DNA of 62,939 nucleotides from JAFNAG01 sp041501225 (GCA_041501225.1 JBGQNR010000010.1:1-62939); one strand, 5' to 3'. Counted from the stretch's first letter, positions 18,456 through 27,337 are shown. Numbers and translations: made by a program. The notes: generated from the sequence alone by a model not told the origin.

Positions 18456-19247
18456 TCAAGCCATAAACGCCTTGACGTAAGGATCTTGCGACACCACCAG
18501 CTCCTCATAGCTTCCCTGGAAGCAGATCACGCCTTCCTGCAGCATGAGGAAGTGGATGTTTGCTACACAGAAGTCTGCGCCACCGCGCACGAAGCGGATT
18601 TTGCCTTTCTCTTCCGCAACCGCGTATTCGGCGGCTATGCTGCCGGCGGCTTGCAGGTCGTGGGTAACGAAGACCGAGGTTACCCCTTCCAGGTCACGCA
18701 ATTTGATCATCAACTCCACGATGGTTCTTTTGGTAATGGGATCGAGCCCGGCTGTCGGCTCGTCATATAGGATCACTCTGGGCGTTCCAACCAAAGCGCG
18801 GGCGATGCCGACTCTGCGCTTCATGCCGCCCGACAGTTCGGAAGGCATCTTGTCGATCGCTTCCTCGAGTCCCACGAAGCCGAGCAACCGGAGCACGATC
18901 AATTCGATCTCCTGCTCGCTCATGTCCGATTCCTCAAACAAACGGTACCCGACGTTCTCCCGCACGGAAAGGGAATCGAACAGCGCGCCCTCCTGGAACA
19001 CCATGCCGATTCTTCTTCGGACATGAACGAGATCGCGCTCGCTCGTTTGAGTGATGTCTTCCCCTTCGATTATGATCTGTCCATCGTCCGGCCGGATCAA
19101 GCCCAGGATCAATTTGAGAATCGTCGATTTCCCGGAGCCGCTCGCCCCCAGGATGATCTTGGTCTCCCCACGGGCGATCTTGAAGCTTACGCTCTTCAGG
19201 ACGACATCTTCGTCAAAAGCCTTGGAGACGTTCCGGAACTCGATCAT
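18456..19247 (-). CDS. mlaF: MlaF-type ABC transporter ATP-binding protein
   Basis: This ATPase powers the MlaE permease. Walker A is GASGSGKST, the signature is LSGGMKRRVGIARAL, and Walker B is VILYDEPTAGLDP followed by VTHD. The sequence around the signature (GGMKRRV) is typical of the Mla/Mkl subgroup. The start codon overlaps the mlaE stop (ATGA), so the two are translationally coupled. At 263 residues it is full length. Confidence 0.93.
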   Translation of the reverse strand: MIEFRNVSKAFDEDVVLKSVSFKIARGETKIILGASGSGKSTILKLILGLIRPDDGQIIIEGEDITQTSERDLVHVRRRIGMVFQEGALFDSLSVRENVGYRLFEESDMSEQEIELIVLRLLGFVGLEEAIDKMPSELSGGMKRRVGIARALVGTPRVILYDEPTAGLDPITKRTIVELMIKLRDLEGVTSVFVTHDLQAAGSIAAEYAVAEEKGKIRFVRGGADFCVANIHFLMLQEGVICFQGSYEELVVSQDPYVKAFMA

Positions 19248-20050
19248 ACGTTGAGATAAGGAGAGAGATAGATGATCAGGTTGTTAAGGAAGAAATCGGC
19301 CGTAATCACAAGGATTGAACTGCTCACCACTGCTTGCGTCGTGGAGCGCCCGACGCCTTCCGTGCCTCCATACGTGCGCAAACCGACATAGCAGCCGGTC
19401 ATCGAAATGATAAATCCAAAAACAATCGGCTTCAGAAGAGTGCCTAAAACGTCAGAGGGCTGGAGCGCATTCATAGCATCCGACCAGAATTGGCTGGTGC
19501 TGAGAAGTAATTTGTAACGCGCGATAATCCAGCCTCCGCATAGGCCGATGGCATTGCAGAGAATCGTCAATAGCGGCAAGAGCATGATGGTCGCGATCAT
19601 GCGCGGCGTAACCAGCCTGCGTATGGGATCGGTGCCGAGCGCGCGCATGGCGTTGATTTGTTCCGATACCACCATGGATCCCAATTCAGAAGCGATGCCC
19701 GACCCGATGCGCCCAGCGACCATAAGCGCGGAGAGAACCGGCCCCAATTCTCTGACCAGCGTAATCGCGACAAGCTGCCCGGTAATGCTGACCGCGCCGT
19801 AGCGGCGCAGCGCACTCTCCGATTGTATGGCGAGAACCGCTCCGGTAAAAAATCCTGTCAGCAGAATAATGGTCAGCGATCCAACCCCGATCCGATCCAT
19901 TTGCAGGATGACTTCACGCCCGTAGATCGGCCGGGTAAACAGATTGGCGATGGCTCGGCTGCTCAGAAAAGTGTAGGATTGGATTTCCCAAATTGCTCTG
20001 GTAAGGAAGCGAAAAGGTGCTTCTACCGCAGCAGTTAGAGCCTTAATCAT
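19244..20050 (-). CDS. mlaE: MlaE-type ABC transporter permease
   Basis: MlaE is the inner-membrane permease of phospholipid transport. The product has five or six membrane spans and the conserved family features around GAVLAIQSESALRRYG, VRELGPVLSALMVAGRIGSG and EQINAMRALGTDP. ATG 20050 (268 residues) was chosen since it starts MIKALTAAVEAP with a GAGG upstream; a longer form to 20107 is less likely. It is the first gene of the mla group and is divergent from aroC across 162 bp. Confidence 0.93.
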   Translation of the reverse strand: MIKALTAAVEAPFRFLTRAIWEIQSYTFLSSRAIANLFTRPIYGREVILQMDRIGVGSLTIILLTGFFTGAVLAIQSESALRRYGAVSITGQLVAITLVRELGPVLSALMVAGRIGSGIASELGSMVVSEQINAMRALGTDPIRRLVTPRMIATIMLLPLLTILCNAIGLCGGWIIARYKLLLSTSQFWSDAMNALQPSDVLGTLLKPIVFGFIISMTGCYVGLRTYGGTEGVGRSTTQAVVSSSILVITADFFLNNLIIYLSPYLNV

Positions 20051-20212
20051 GAAAACCTCGCGAAAGTTTATTTGCCACCGCTTCTCCAAGTCAAGGACAA
20101 AGGGCAAAGGTCGCGGCTCTAAATTTCTGAGGACAGCGGACTTTTGTATTTTACAGAAAATTGGAGAGGTAAGATATTATTTCGTATCATTCTCGCGAGA
20201 AGGAGTCGGTTT

Positions 20213-21385
20213 ATGCTTCGTTTTCTCACTGCCGGTGAATCACACGGGAAGTGCCTGACAGGAATTCTCGAAGGACTGCCGTCGGGCCTGGCCATTGATA
20301 CGGAGTTTATTAATGGCCAGCTGCATCGCCGCCAACTCGGCTTCGGTCGCGGCCGCCGCATGAAGATCGAGACGGATCGCATCGAAATCACTTCGGGCGT
20401 CCGGCACGGCAAGACGCTGGGCAGCCCGATTTCCTTCATTCTTGAAAACAAGGATTGGGAAAACTGGCAAATCTCGATGTCCACGGAAGCTGTCCCTGAA
20501 GGTGCCGAGATCCGCTCGGTCACGCGCCCCAGGCCTGGGCACGTCGATCTTGCGGGCGCCCTGAAGCACCACATCCACGATGTCAGAGACGTTCTCGAAC
20601 GCGCCAGCGCGCGTGAGACTGCCGCGCGCGTCGCGGGCGGGTCCTTCTGCAGACTCTTATTGCTACATTTTGGCATCCGCGTCGGCAGCCATGTCCTGGC
20701 CGTAAGCAGCGCTCGCGTGCCTGCTGAAGGTGAAAACTTGAGCCTTGAAGCGATCCTCGCGATCAGCCCTGAATCACCGCTCCGCTGCGCGCACCCGGAT
20801 ACCGAGAAGGAAATGATCCAACGGATCGAGAGGGCGGCGAAAGAAGGAGACACGCTGGGAGGGATCGCCGAAGTCGTTGCTTCTCCTGTCCCGCCGGGCC
20901 TTGGATCGCATATCCAATGGGACCAAAAGCTCGATGGCCGGCTGGCCCAGGCTTTGATGAGCATCCCTGCGGTCAAGGCTGTTGAGATAGGCGACGGAGT
21001 GGCTGTCGCACAGCGCTCCGGATCTCACGTGCATGATGAGATCTTTTATGATGCGGCTTCCCGCCGTTTTTTCCACAAGACGAATAATGCGGGTGGACTC
21101 GAGGCCGGCATTACCAACGGAGCGGACCTGCGCACGCGCATTTTCATCAAGCCCATCCCGACTTTGCGCAAGTCTCTGATGTCGGTCGATCTGGTCAGCA
21201 AGAAAGAGGCTGTCGCTGCCTTTGAACGCAGCGACACTTGTGTCGTGCCTGCCGCCGGAGTTGTCGCCGAGGCCATGCTGAGCATGGTCCTGGCCCAGGC
21301 CTTCCTCGAAAAATTTGGCGCCGATTCCATCGCAGAACTCGAGGTCAATTTCGCAAACTATCAGAAACTTCTGAACAGTTTTTAA
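20213..21385 (+). CDS. aroC: Chorismate synthase
   Basis: AroC converts 5-enolpyruvylshikimate 3-phosphate to chorismate using reduced FMN, the last step of the shikimate pathway. The protein starts MLRFLTAGESHG, the family N-terminus, with AAGGAG upstream, which fixes ATG 20213. Other signatures are RPRPGHVDLAGALKH and RASARETAARVAGG. The 390-residue length is normal. It stands alone between the mla group and def. A cluster of family A arms follows nine bases after its stop. Confidence 0.97.
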   Translation: MLRFLTAGESHGKCLTGILEGLPSGLAIDTEFINGQLHRRQLGFGRGRRMKIETDRIEITSGVRHGKTLGSPISFILENKDWENWQISMSTEAVPEGAEIRSVTRPRPGHVDLAGALKHHIHDVRDVLERASARETAARVAGGSFCRLLLLHFGIRVGSHVLAVSSARVPAEGENLSLEAILAISPESPLRCAHPDTEKEMIQRIERAAKEGDTLGGIAEVVASPVPPGLGSHIQWDQKLDGRLAQALMSIPAVKAVEIGDGVAVAQRSGSHVHDEIFYDAASRRFFHKTNNAGGLEAGITNGADLRTRIFIKPIPTLRKSLMSVDLVSKKEAVAAFERSDTCVVPAAGVVAEAMLSMVLAQAFLEKFGADSIAELEVNFANYQKLLNSF

Positions 21386-21393
21386 AGGCAAAA

Positions 21394-21545
21394 GCAACCA
21401 CGAAGAACACGAAAACTCTTTTTCATTGGTGTACTTCGTGGCTGCTTTTGTCTCTGTTTTTAAAACAAAAAGTCATTCGTGTCCTTCGTGGCTGCTTTTG
21501 TCTTTGTTTTTGAAATAAAAAGTTATTCGTGTCCTTCGTGGCTGC
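21394..21545. repeat. Family A palindrome with two extra tandem right arms
   Basis: A left arm GCAACCACGAAGAACACGAA begins at 21394. Right arms ending in GGCTGC occur at 21440, 21490 and 21540, exactly 50 bp apart, with near-identical spacers. The unit is a tandemly multiplied half of the palindrome. Confidence 0.75.
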
Positions 21546-21590
21546 TGTTGCTTTAGGGATATGGACAACGGCGGCTATGTCGCATAAAAT

Positions 21591-22109
21591 GTGGTGGTTA
21601 TGGTGCTGGCAATTTTGAAATACGGGGCGCAGGAATTGAAAACGATGAGCAAGCCGGTCACCGTCTTTAATGGTGAGCTCGAGAAAATCGCCAAAAACAT
21701 GATCGAGACGATGTACAGCGCTCCGGGAATTGGCCTGGCAGCGCCCCAAATAGGTTTGAACATTCGCTTAGCAACACTTGACCTTTCCGTGGGCGAGGAC
21801 CCGTCGCAGTTGATCGTCATTTGCAACCCGGAGATCGTCTCGAGCGCAGGGGAACAGAAGAGCGAAGAGGGATGCCTCAGCATTCCGGAGTTTACCGACA
21901 CCGTGGTACGCCCCGATAAACTGACAATCAAGGGGCAGAATATTCATGGTGACGAGATCCGGTTCGAGGCCAGTGAACTCCTGGCCCGGTGTTTCAGCCA
22001 CGAGATCGATCACCTCGACGGCGTTCTGTTTATCGACCGTTTGAGTTCCCTGAAGAAAACTCTCATCCGCAATAAGATCAAGAAGCTGGCTAAAGCTGGA
22101 GAATGGTGA
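21591..22109 (+). CDS. def: Peptide deformylase
   Basis: Removes the formyl group from the N-terminal methionine of new proteins. The three metal-site motifs are intact: GIGLAAPQ (46-53), EGCLS (93-97) and HEIDH (137-141). The 172-residue size fits. The start (GTG 21591, or ATG 21600) lacks a strong ribosome binding site. fmt starts three bases after its stop, followed by rsmB, the classic def-fmt-rsmB arrangement. Confidence 0.96.
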   Translation: MVVMVLAILKYGAQELKTMSKPVTVFNGELEKIAKNMIETMYSAPGIGLAAPQIGLNIRLATLDLSVGEDPSQLIVICNPEIVSSAGEQKSEEGCLSIPEFTDTVVRPDKLTIKGQNIHGDEIRFEASELLARCFSHEIDHLDGVLFIDRLSSLKKTLIRNKIKKLAKAGEW

Positions 22110-22112
22110 GGC

Positions 22113-23054
22113 ATGCGTGTCATCTTCCTGGGCACGCCGGAATTTGCCGTTCCATCTCTGCAGGCATTGATCCGCAGCTCGTTTGAGGTGTGCGCCGTTT
22201 TCACGCAGCCGGACCGCCCCGCCGGACGCGGGCAAAGACCCCAACCGCCGGCCATAAAATCGTTCGCTGTTAGCGCCGGTATCCCGGTGTTTCAGCCGGA
22301 AAAAATCAGAGCTCTGGAAAACCGGCCCCTGCTGGAATCCTACCAACCCGACTTTATTGTCGTCGTCGCCTACGGCCAGATCCTGCCCGTGTGGTTGTTG
22401 GAGTTGCCGCGCATGGGATGCGTCAATGTGCACGGATCCCTTCTGCCGCGTTATCGGGGCGCAGCTCCCGTTGCCTGGGCAATTCTCAACGGCGACACGG
22501 TAACCGGCATCACCACCATGCTGATGGATGAGCATCTCGATACCGGACCCATGCTGCTGAAAAAAGAGGTCGAGATTTCCAGCACCATGACTTGCGGGCA
22601 GCTCGCGGATGCACTGGCTAGAGTGGGAGCTGAACTGCTGGTACCGACGCTTGAAGGGCTCCAGAATGGAGCCTTAAAGGCGATTCCACAGAATGATGCT
22701 CTGGCCACGTTCGCCCCGCGGGTCACCAAAGAAATGGCGCGGATCAGCTGGAATCGTGATGCGCGCTCGATTCACAACCAGATTCGGGGCCTCAATCCAT
22801 GGCCGATGGCCTATGCCGACTGCCAAGGACAGAGAGTCCAGATTCTCCAAAGCTCCCCGCCGGACAGCGCCCAATCGGCAGTGCAGGCACCGGGCACGTT
22901 TCTTGATATGACGGACCGCGGAATGAAACTGACATGTGGATCAGGGAGCATACTGGAGATCCTCGAGCTTCAACCTGCGGGGAAGAAACGCATGTCAGGC
23001 CGCGACTTCGTCAACGGCTCGCGTATAAAGCCTGGCCAACTGTTGTTTCCATGA
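22113..23054 (+). CDS. fmt: Methionyl-tRNA formyltransferase
   Basis: Formylates initiator Met-tRNA using 10-formyltetrahydrofolate. The N-terminal Rossmann-like domain begins MRVIFLGTPEFAVPSL, and the catalytic region NVHGSLLPRYRGAAP with MDEHLDTGPML is present. The C-terminal OB-like domain follows (RISWNRDARSIHNQIRGLNP). At 313 residues it is complete. It lies in an operon with def and rsmB. Confidence 0.96.
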   Translation: MRVIFLGTPEFAVPSLQALIRSSFEVCAVFTQPDRPAGRGQRPQPPAIKSFAVSAGIPVFQPEKIRALENRPLLESYQPDFIVVVAYGQILPVWLLELPRMGCVNVHGSLLPRYRGAAPVAWAILNGDTVTGITTMLMDEHLDTGPMLLKKEVEISSTMTCGQLADALARVGAELLVPTLEGLQNGALKAIPQNDALATFAPRVTKEMARISWNRDARSIHNQIRGLNPWPMAYADCQGQRVQILQSSPPDSAQSAVQAPGTFLDMTDRGMKLTCGSGSILEILELQPAGKKRMSGRDFVNGSRIKPGQLLFP

Positions 23055-23067
23055 ATAGGATTTACCC

Positions 23068-24354
23068 TTGATCGCACCGGCACGACTCGCGGCCTATGAG
23101 CTGCTGCATCGTATTGAACTGAAGCAGGAGCATAGCGACGACGCGCTCAACTCGGAAGTCGTCGGCCATCTCGAACCAAGGGACCGGAATCTGGTGACGG
23201 AGATCGTCTATGGAACGCTTCGCTGGCGCGGCTGGCTGGACTACATCCTCGAAGGTGTGATCGCACGCGACTGGGAGGCTGTTGAACACAATGCCCGCAT
23301 TCTGCTGCGCCTGAGCTTATACCAGATGTCGCGCATGAACCGCATTCCGGATCACGCGCTGATTCACGACGCCGTCGAACTTGCAAAATTGCATTTGCAC
23401 CGGCGCGGCTCAGGTTTTGTTAATGGTGTGCTGCGCAACCTGGGACGGCAGCGCCCTTGGCTTGCGCGCGATTTTCATCGCGATTGTCCCATGTGCGTCC
23501 GTGTCTCTCTGCCGGCCTGGCTATGGGATCGGTGGGAACAGAGGTTCGGCACCGACCGTGCCTGCGAATATGCGATTTCCCTCAACCGGCAACCACAGGC
23601 AGCCTTTCGGGTACGCGAGGCATGCAAACTTGAACGAGTACGCTCGGATGCTCAAGCATCGGACCTGGTTCCCGGGGCGTATCTACTCGGGGACGGAAAG
23701 CAATGCAACGACACCCAAGGCGTGCACTTCCAGGATGAGGCCTCGCAGTTGATTCCGCATCTTCTTGGCGGCATCGACGGCGCGCGCATCTGGGATGCCT
23801 GCGCTGCCCCTGGAGGCAAATCGGCAATCCTCATGGAGAGATGCGGGCCTTCCGGTTGGCTGATTTCTTCTGATCTCGACCAATTGCGCACCCTGCGAAT
23901 GAGGGAAGTCCTTACAGACTGCCTGGGCTCGAGGGCGGACGTACTGGTGGCCGATGCGCGAGCGCCGATTCCGTTCCGCGAGAGTTTTGATGCGGTTCTC
24001 GCCGATGTCCCCTGTTCAGGTTTGGGGACGTTGAGACGGAATCCAGACATCAAATGGCGCATACAGCCGGAATGGCTGGCGGCGCTAGGTCAAAAACAAG
24101 GCCAACTCCTTGATGCTATGGCTGGGGCGGTTCGAAAAGGGGGAAGATTGCTATACTCGACCTGTGCTACCGAACCGGAGGAAAACGAACAGGTCGTTGA
24201 GCGCTTCCTCCACTCCCATCCCGAGTTTTGTCTCGAAAAGCCGACATTTCCTCCCGGCGTGGAGACCTGGCTCGACTCCGAAGGCCGCTTTCGCAGCTAC
24301 CCGAGTGCGCGGCTATGGGACGGTTTCTTTGCGGCTCTTATGAGACGCATCTAG
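23068..24354 (+). CDS. rsmB: 16S rRNA (cytosine-967 C5) methyltransferase RsmB
   Basis: Methylates C967 of 16S rRNA with S-adenosylmethionine. The N-terminal NusB-like RNA-binding domain (about 1-135) is followed by a Rossmann methyltransferase with the cofactor motif DACAAPGGKSA, the catalytic-Cys motif DVPCSGLGTLRRNPDIKW and the second Cys in YSTCATEPEENE. The start is TTG 23068, with ATAGGA seven bases upstream. The length, 428 residues, is normal. It follows fmt by 13 bp. Confidence 0.95.
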   Translation: MIAPARLAAYELLHRIELKQEHSDDALNSEVVGHLEPRDRNLVTEIVYGTLRWRGWLDYILEGVIARDWEAVEHNARILLRLSLYQMSRMNRIPDHALIHDAVELAKLHLHRRGSGFVNGVLRNLGRQRPWLARDFHRDCPMCVRVSLPAWLWDRWEQRFGTDRACEYAISLNRQPQAAFRVREACKLERVRSDAQASDLVPGAYLLGDGKQCNDTQGVHFQDEASQLIPHLLGGIDGARIWDACAAPGGKSAILMERCGPSGWLISSDLDQLRTLRMREVLTDCLGSRADVLVADARAPIPFRESFDAVLADVPCSGLGTLRRNPDIKWRIQPEWLAALGQKQGQLLDAMAGAVRKGGRLLYSTCATEPEENEQVVERFLHSHPEFCLEKPTFPPGVETWLDSEGRFRSYPSARLWDGFFAALMRRI

Positions 24355-24370
24355 GAGAAATTGCAGATAT

Positions 24371-24412
24371 AACATAGACTTACGCGCCTTGCATCTCTAA
24401 TTATGCTATGTT
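24371..24412. other. Inverted repeat upstream of rpe
   Basis: TAACATAG (about 24370) and CTATGTTA (about 24405) form a perfect 8-bp inverted repeat with a 26- to 27-base spacer. There is no T run. It lies in the short gap between rsmB and rpe and may be a regulatory site or a weak hairpin. Confidence 0.35.
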
Positions 24413-24449
24413 ACGCTACTGCGAAAGATGCGAGAGGTAGGCAAGCCAA

Positions 24450-25142
24450 TTGACTAGTCCGGTGATGATCGCACCCTCAATTCTTGCAGCCGATTTCGCT
24501 CATTTGGCGCGTGAAATTGAGAGCGTTGAACAGGGAGGGGCCGACCTGCTTCATCTCGACATCATGGATGGGCACTTCGTCCCCAATATGACGATCGGCC
24601 CACCGATAGTCGCGTCCATTCGCAAGATCACGAGCCTGCCGTTGGACACGCATCTCATGATCGCGGAGCCGGCGCGCTACGTTGACGAGTTTATTCGGGC
24701 GGGTGCCAATTGGATTTCGGTCCATGCCGAGGTCGATGCGCATCTCCATCGGACGATACAACATATTCTGAATCAGGGAATTCGAGCTGGGGTCGCCATC
24801 AACCCTGCGACGCCGATCAGCGTTTTGGAAGAGATAATGCCTGACGTGGATTACATCCTGGTGATGAGCGTAAACCCGGGATTCGGCGGCCAGGAGTTCA
24901 TTTCCTCTGCGCTCCAAAAAATTCGGAAACTTAGGGAAAGGATTACGTCTAATAAGTATCGAGCCAGGATCGAGGTCGATGGGGGTATAGACACCGGAAA
25001 CCTGGCTGACGTTCTCGCAGCGGGTGCAGATACGATCGTTGCGGGCTCAGCTATTTTCAGATCCAAGGCCGGGGCGGCAAACGCGGTGCGGGAGATGAAA
25101 GAAATCGCCAGGCGGCTCCGAGGTGTTTTTGATGCAATTTGA
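24450..25142 (+). CDS. rpe: Ribulose-phosphate 3-epimerase
   Basis: Interconverts ribulose 5-phosphate and xylulose 5-phosphate in the pentose phosphate pathway. The TIM barrel shows PSILAADF, LHLDIMDGHFVPN, LDTHLMI, VNPGFGGQ and VDGGI, all family hallmarks with the metal-binding Asp and His. The start is taken as TTG 24450 with a GAGAGG upstream; GTG 24462 and ATG 24465 are in frame and possible. 230 residues is normal. Confidence 0.95.
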   Translation: MTSPVMIAPSILAADFAHLAREIESVEQGGADLLHLDIMDGHFVPNMTIGPPIVASIRKITSLPLDTHLMIAEPARYVDEFIRAGANWISVHAEVDAHLHRTIQHILNQGIRAGVAINPATPISVLEEIMPDVDYILVMSVNPGFGGQEFISSALQKIRKLRERITSNKYRARIEVDGGIDTGNLADVLAAGADTIVAGSAIFRSKAGAANAVREMKEIARRLRGVFDAI

Positions 25143-25182
25143 CGGATTGGATGTTGAATTTCCCTGGCTTTGGAGGCAGGTG

Positions 25183-26328
25183 ATGAGACCATACTTCAGG
25201 TGGACAATCATTTTGTTAGTTCTGGCTGCGCTATCGGCTTGCGGCGGCCAGAAGGGCGCCAGGCTGCAGAAAAGCGTGGTGCCGCCTGACAAGACGCTCT
25301 TTCAAACCGGGAACGAGTTCCTCGATAGAAGCCAATATACCCAGGCCCGATTGGCTTTCCAGACCCTGATCCGTACCTATCCAGGCAGCGAGCTCGAGGC
25401 CGATGCCTATTTTGCCATGGGCGATTCGTACTACAAGGAAGGCGGGACGGAAAACCTGCTCATGGCGGAGGATCAGTACAGAAACTTCATCATCTTTTTC
25501 CCGACGAATCCAAGGTCCCAGGAAGCCCAGCTCAAAATTGTCGCCATTCTCATGAAGCAGATGCGTGAGCCTGACCGTGATCAAAAAGAAACCGTGCGCG
25601 CCGAAGCCGAGATCCTGAAGTTCTTGGCGCTTTTTCCCAACAGCGATTACACGCCGATCGTCAGACAATACCTGGATGAAGTACGCGAGAGACTGGCTCT
25701 GCAAAACCTGGGGGTCGGAGACTACTACGCCGGCAAAGGCAATTTCCTCGGAGCCTCATCCCGTTACAAGGAAATTACTGAAAAATACCCGCGTTTCGCG
25801 AAAATGGATGAGGTGGATTTCAAGTATGCCCAGTCGTTGCTAAAGACGGAAAATACCGACGAAGCCGTCAAATACCTGGGTCGTGTTGTGGCAGGGTATC
25901 CTTTCAGCAAGTATTCCTCCGAGGCGAAGTCGGAGCTCGAAAAGCTTGGCAAGCCTGTTCCGACCGTGGATCCCCAGCTGGCTGCGCAGAACCAGGCGCT
26001 CGTGAAGGCTCCGGTGCCATTCTCTCCCCTCAGGCCTCTGATCGACTTTGCCATGGCGATCGGTTTCAAAGGCCCGCCGGACCGTTTTGAAGAAGCCAAG
26101 AGAGTCGTGGCATCCACCAAAGCAGCAGCCGAGGCTGCAGCTACGGCTGCCAAGGCGGGGGCCAAGCCGGGCGATGTGGTGATCACCGGCACGATCGAAA
26201 AAGGTGCCGATGGGAAAGCCGTGGCAAAACCTAACGCCACTCCGGCTAAGACCGATAAGAAGAATGATCAAAAGAGCACAAAAAAGGTAGACGACAAGAA
26301 AAAAAAGAAGTCCGATCAGCCTGGCTGA
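25183..26328 (+). CDS. bamD: BamD-like outer-membrane assembly lipoprotein
   Basis: BamD is a TPR lipoprotein of the outer-membrane protein assembly complex. ATG 25183 follows GGAGGCAG and gives a signal peptide with lipobox LSAC, Cys at 20. TPR-like repeats fill residues 40-250 (FQTGNEFLDRSQYTQARLAF, then YPGSELEADAYFAMGDSYYK). The C-terminus is longer than in E. coli, with an Ala-rich stretch and a very basic Lys tail. It is followed seven bases later by a response regulator, so the pair may be co-transcribed. Confidence 0.87.
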   Translation: MRPYFRWTIILLVLAALSACGGQKGARLQKSVVPPDKTLFQTGNEFLDRSQYTQARLAFQTLIRTYPGSELEADAYFAMGDSYYKEGGTENLLMAEDQYRNFIIFFPTNPRSQEAQLKIVAILMKQMREPDRDQKETVRAEAEILKFLALFPNSDYTPIVRQYLDEVRERLALQNLGVGDYYAGKGNFLGASSRYKEITEKYPRFAKMDEVDFKYAQSLLKTENTDEAVKYLGRVVAGYPFSKYSSEAKSELEKLGKPVPTVDPQLAAQNQALVKAPVPFSPLRPLIDFAMAIGFKGPPDRFEEAKRVVASTKAAAEAAATAAKAGAKPGDVVITGTIEKGADGKAVAKPNATPAKTDKKNDQKSTKKVDDKKKKKSDQPG

Positions 26329-26335
26329 GACCTCT

Positions 26336-27181
26336 ATGGGCACAAAACTCCTGCTAGCCGATGACAGTATCACCATTCATAAGGTGGTCAGCCTGACGTT
26401 CGCGGACGAGGATGTGCAGATCGAGGCAGTCACGAACGGAAATGCCGCTTTGGAGAAAGCGCGCACCGGCAAACCCGATATCGTGCTCGCCGATGTTTTC
26501 ATGCCGGGCAGGAACGGCTACGAGGTTTGCGACAGTATCAAATCGGACCCGGAACTTGCGCATACGCCGGTCGTGCTGCTCGTAGGCACATTCGAGCCAT
26601 TTGACGAGGAAGAAGCATCCCGCGTCCGATGTGACGCCCACCTCACCAAACCCTTCGACACTTCCGAACTCATCAAACTGATCCATGATCTGGTTGCCAG
26701 GCAGGAAACCAAGGTTGAAGACATGGCGTCGACTCCCGTGTCCGAAGCGCCGGCTTTAAGCGCTGCGGCAAGCCGGGGCGGTATCGAAACTCAACTCGCA
26801 GGCCTGATCAGCCCCCGAACGCGCGAGTCGTTCCTGGGCGAAAAGCATATTCTGGATATTTTTGATTCCTCCCCTTCTGAAGTAAAGGCTGGCGGCGAGC
26901 CTGCGAAAGCCGATGAAAAGCTGGCAGCGGAACCAGGCCAGGAGCAGCCACCCGGGTCACCCAGGCCGGCCATTCCATTTCCTGGTACGCTCAGGGCCGC
27001 GGAATCCGCGCCGCTCCCGATTCCGTTGCCGGAGGAGACGATCGGCCTGATTGTCGAGGAAGTGGTCAAGCGCATGTCCGAGAACGTCGTGCGTGATGTC
27101 GCCTGGGAGGTAGTTCCGGCGCTCTCGGAAATCATGATTCGCCAATATCTCGACGAGCTGCGCACGAACAATAAGAGCTAA
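26336..27181 (+). CDS. Response regulator with receiver domain and a helical C-terminal domain
   Basis: A CheY-like receiver occupies residues 1-118, with the acidic pair D9-D10, the phospho-acceptor D53, a Thr at 85 and K105. A Pro/Ala-rich linker follows, then a C-terminal helical segment (about 232-276, EEVVKRMSENVVRDVAWEVV and PALSEIMIRQYLDEL). No DNA-binding motif is seen. Similar tails occur in single-domain regulators of myxobacteria and Acidobacteriota, as I recall. No sensor kinase is adjacent. It directly follows bamD and ends in a clear terminator. Confidence 0.88.
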   Translation: MGTKLLLADDSITIHKVVSLTFADEDVQIEAVTNGNAALEKARTGKPDIVLADVFMPGRNGYEVCDSIKSDPELAHTPVVLLVGTFEPFDEEEASRVRCDAHLTKPFDTSELIKLIHDLVARQETKVEDMASTPVSEAPALSAAASRGGIETQLAGLISPRTRESFLGEKHILDIFDSSPSEVKAGGEPAKADEKLAAEPGQEQPPGSPRPAIPFPGTLRAAESAPLPIPLPEETIGLIVEEVVKRMSENVVRDVAWEVVPALSEIMIRQYLDELRTNNKS

Positions 27182-27183
27182 CC

Positions 27184-27235
27184 GCAGCCACGAAGAACAC
27201 AGACTTGTTTGGTGTTCCTGGTGGCTGATTTTTTT
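27184..27235 (+). terminator. Family A hairpin acting as a terminator
   Basis: CAGCCAC (27185-27191) and GTGGCTG (27221-27227) form the stem base, with AACAC/GTGTT pairing above, followed by TTTTTTT (27229-27235). It starts three bases after the response regulator stop and is the clearest rho-independent terminator in the window. Confidence 0.75.
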
Positions 27236-27260
27236 GCCGAAGTGGTAACACCACCTGAAC

Positions 27261-27289
27261 TAGACTCCACCCTGGATTTCTAATACAAT
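27261..27289 (+). promoter_or_regulatory. Predicted valS promoter
   Basis: TAGACT (27261-27266) and TACAAT (27284-27289) are 17 bp apart. The start would be near 27296 and the leader about 58 nt, containing the hairpin at 27318-27337. Confidence 0.5.
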
Positions 27290-27317
27290 TCCCCTTTTGT
27301 CTATTGACGCAAAGCGC

Positions 27318-27337
27318 GTCAGGCAGGTGTGCCTGAC
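27318..27337 (+). promoter_or_regulatory. Hairpin in the valS leader
   Basis: GTCAGGCA and TGCCTGAC form a perfect 8-bp stem with a GGTG loop, ending seven bases before the ribosome binding site AGAGG (27345-27349). It could modulate translation of valS. There is no T-box core sequence. Confidence 0.5.

Noticed and set aside
21440..21545. Possible CRISPR-like direct repeats
   Set aside because: Only three units with 50-bp period whose spacers are nearly the same; these are multiplied palindrome arms, not repeats with unique spacers, and no cas genes are present.
22857..22874. Possible second coding-region repeat in fmt resembling part of the glnE insert
   Set aside because: Only about 12 bases (GGACAGCGCCCA) match and no palindrome is present, so chance is likely.
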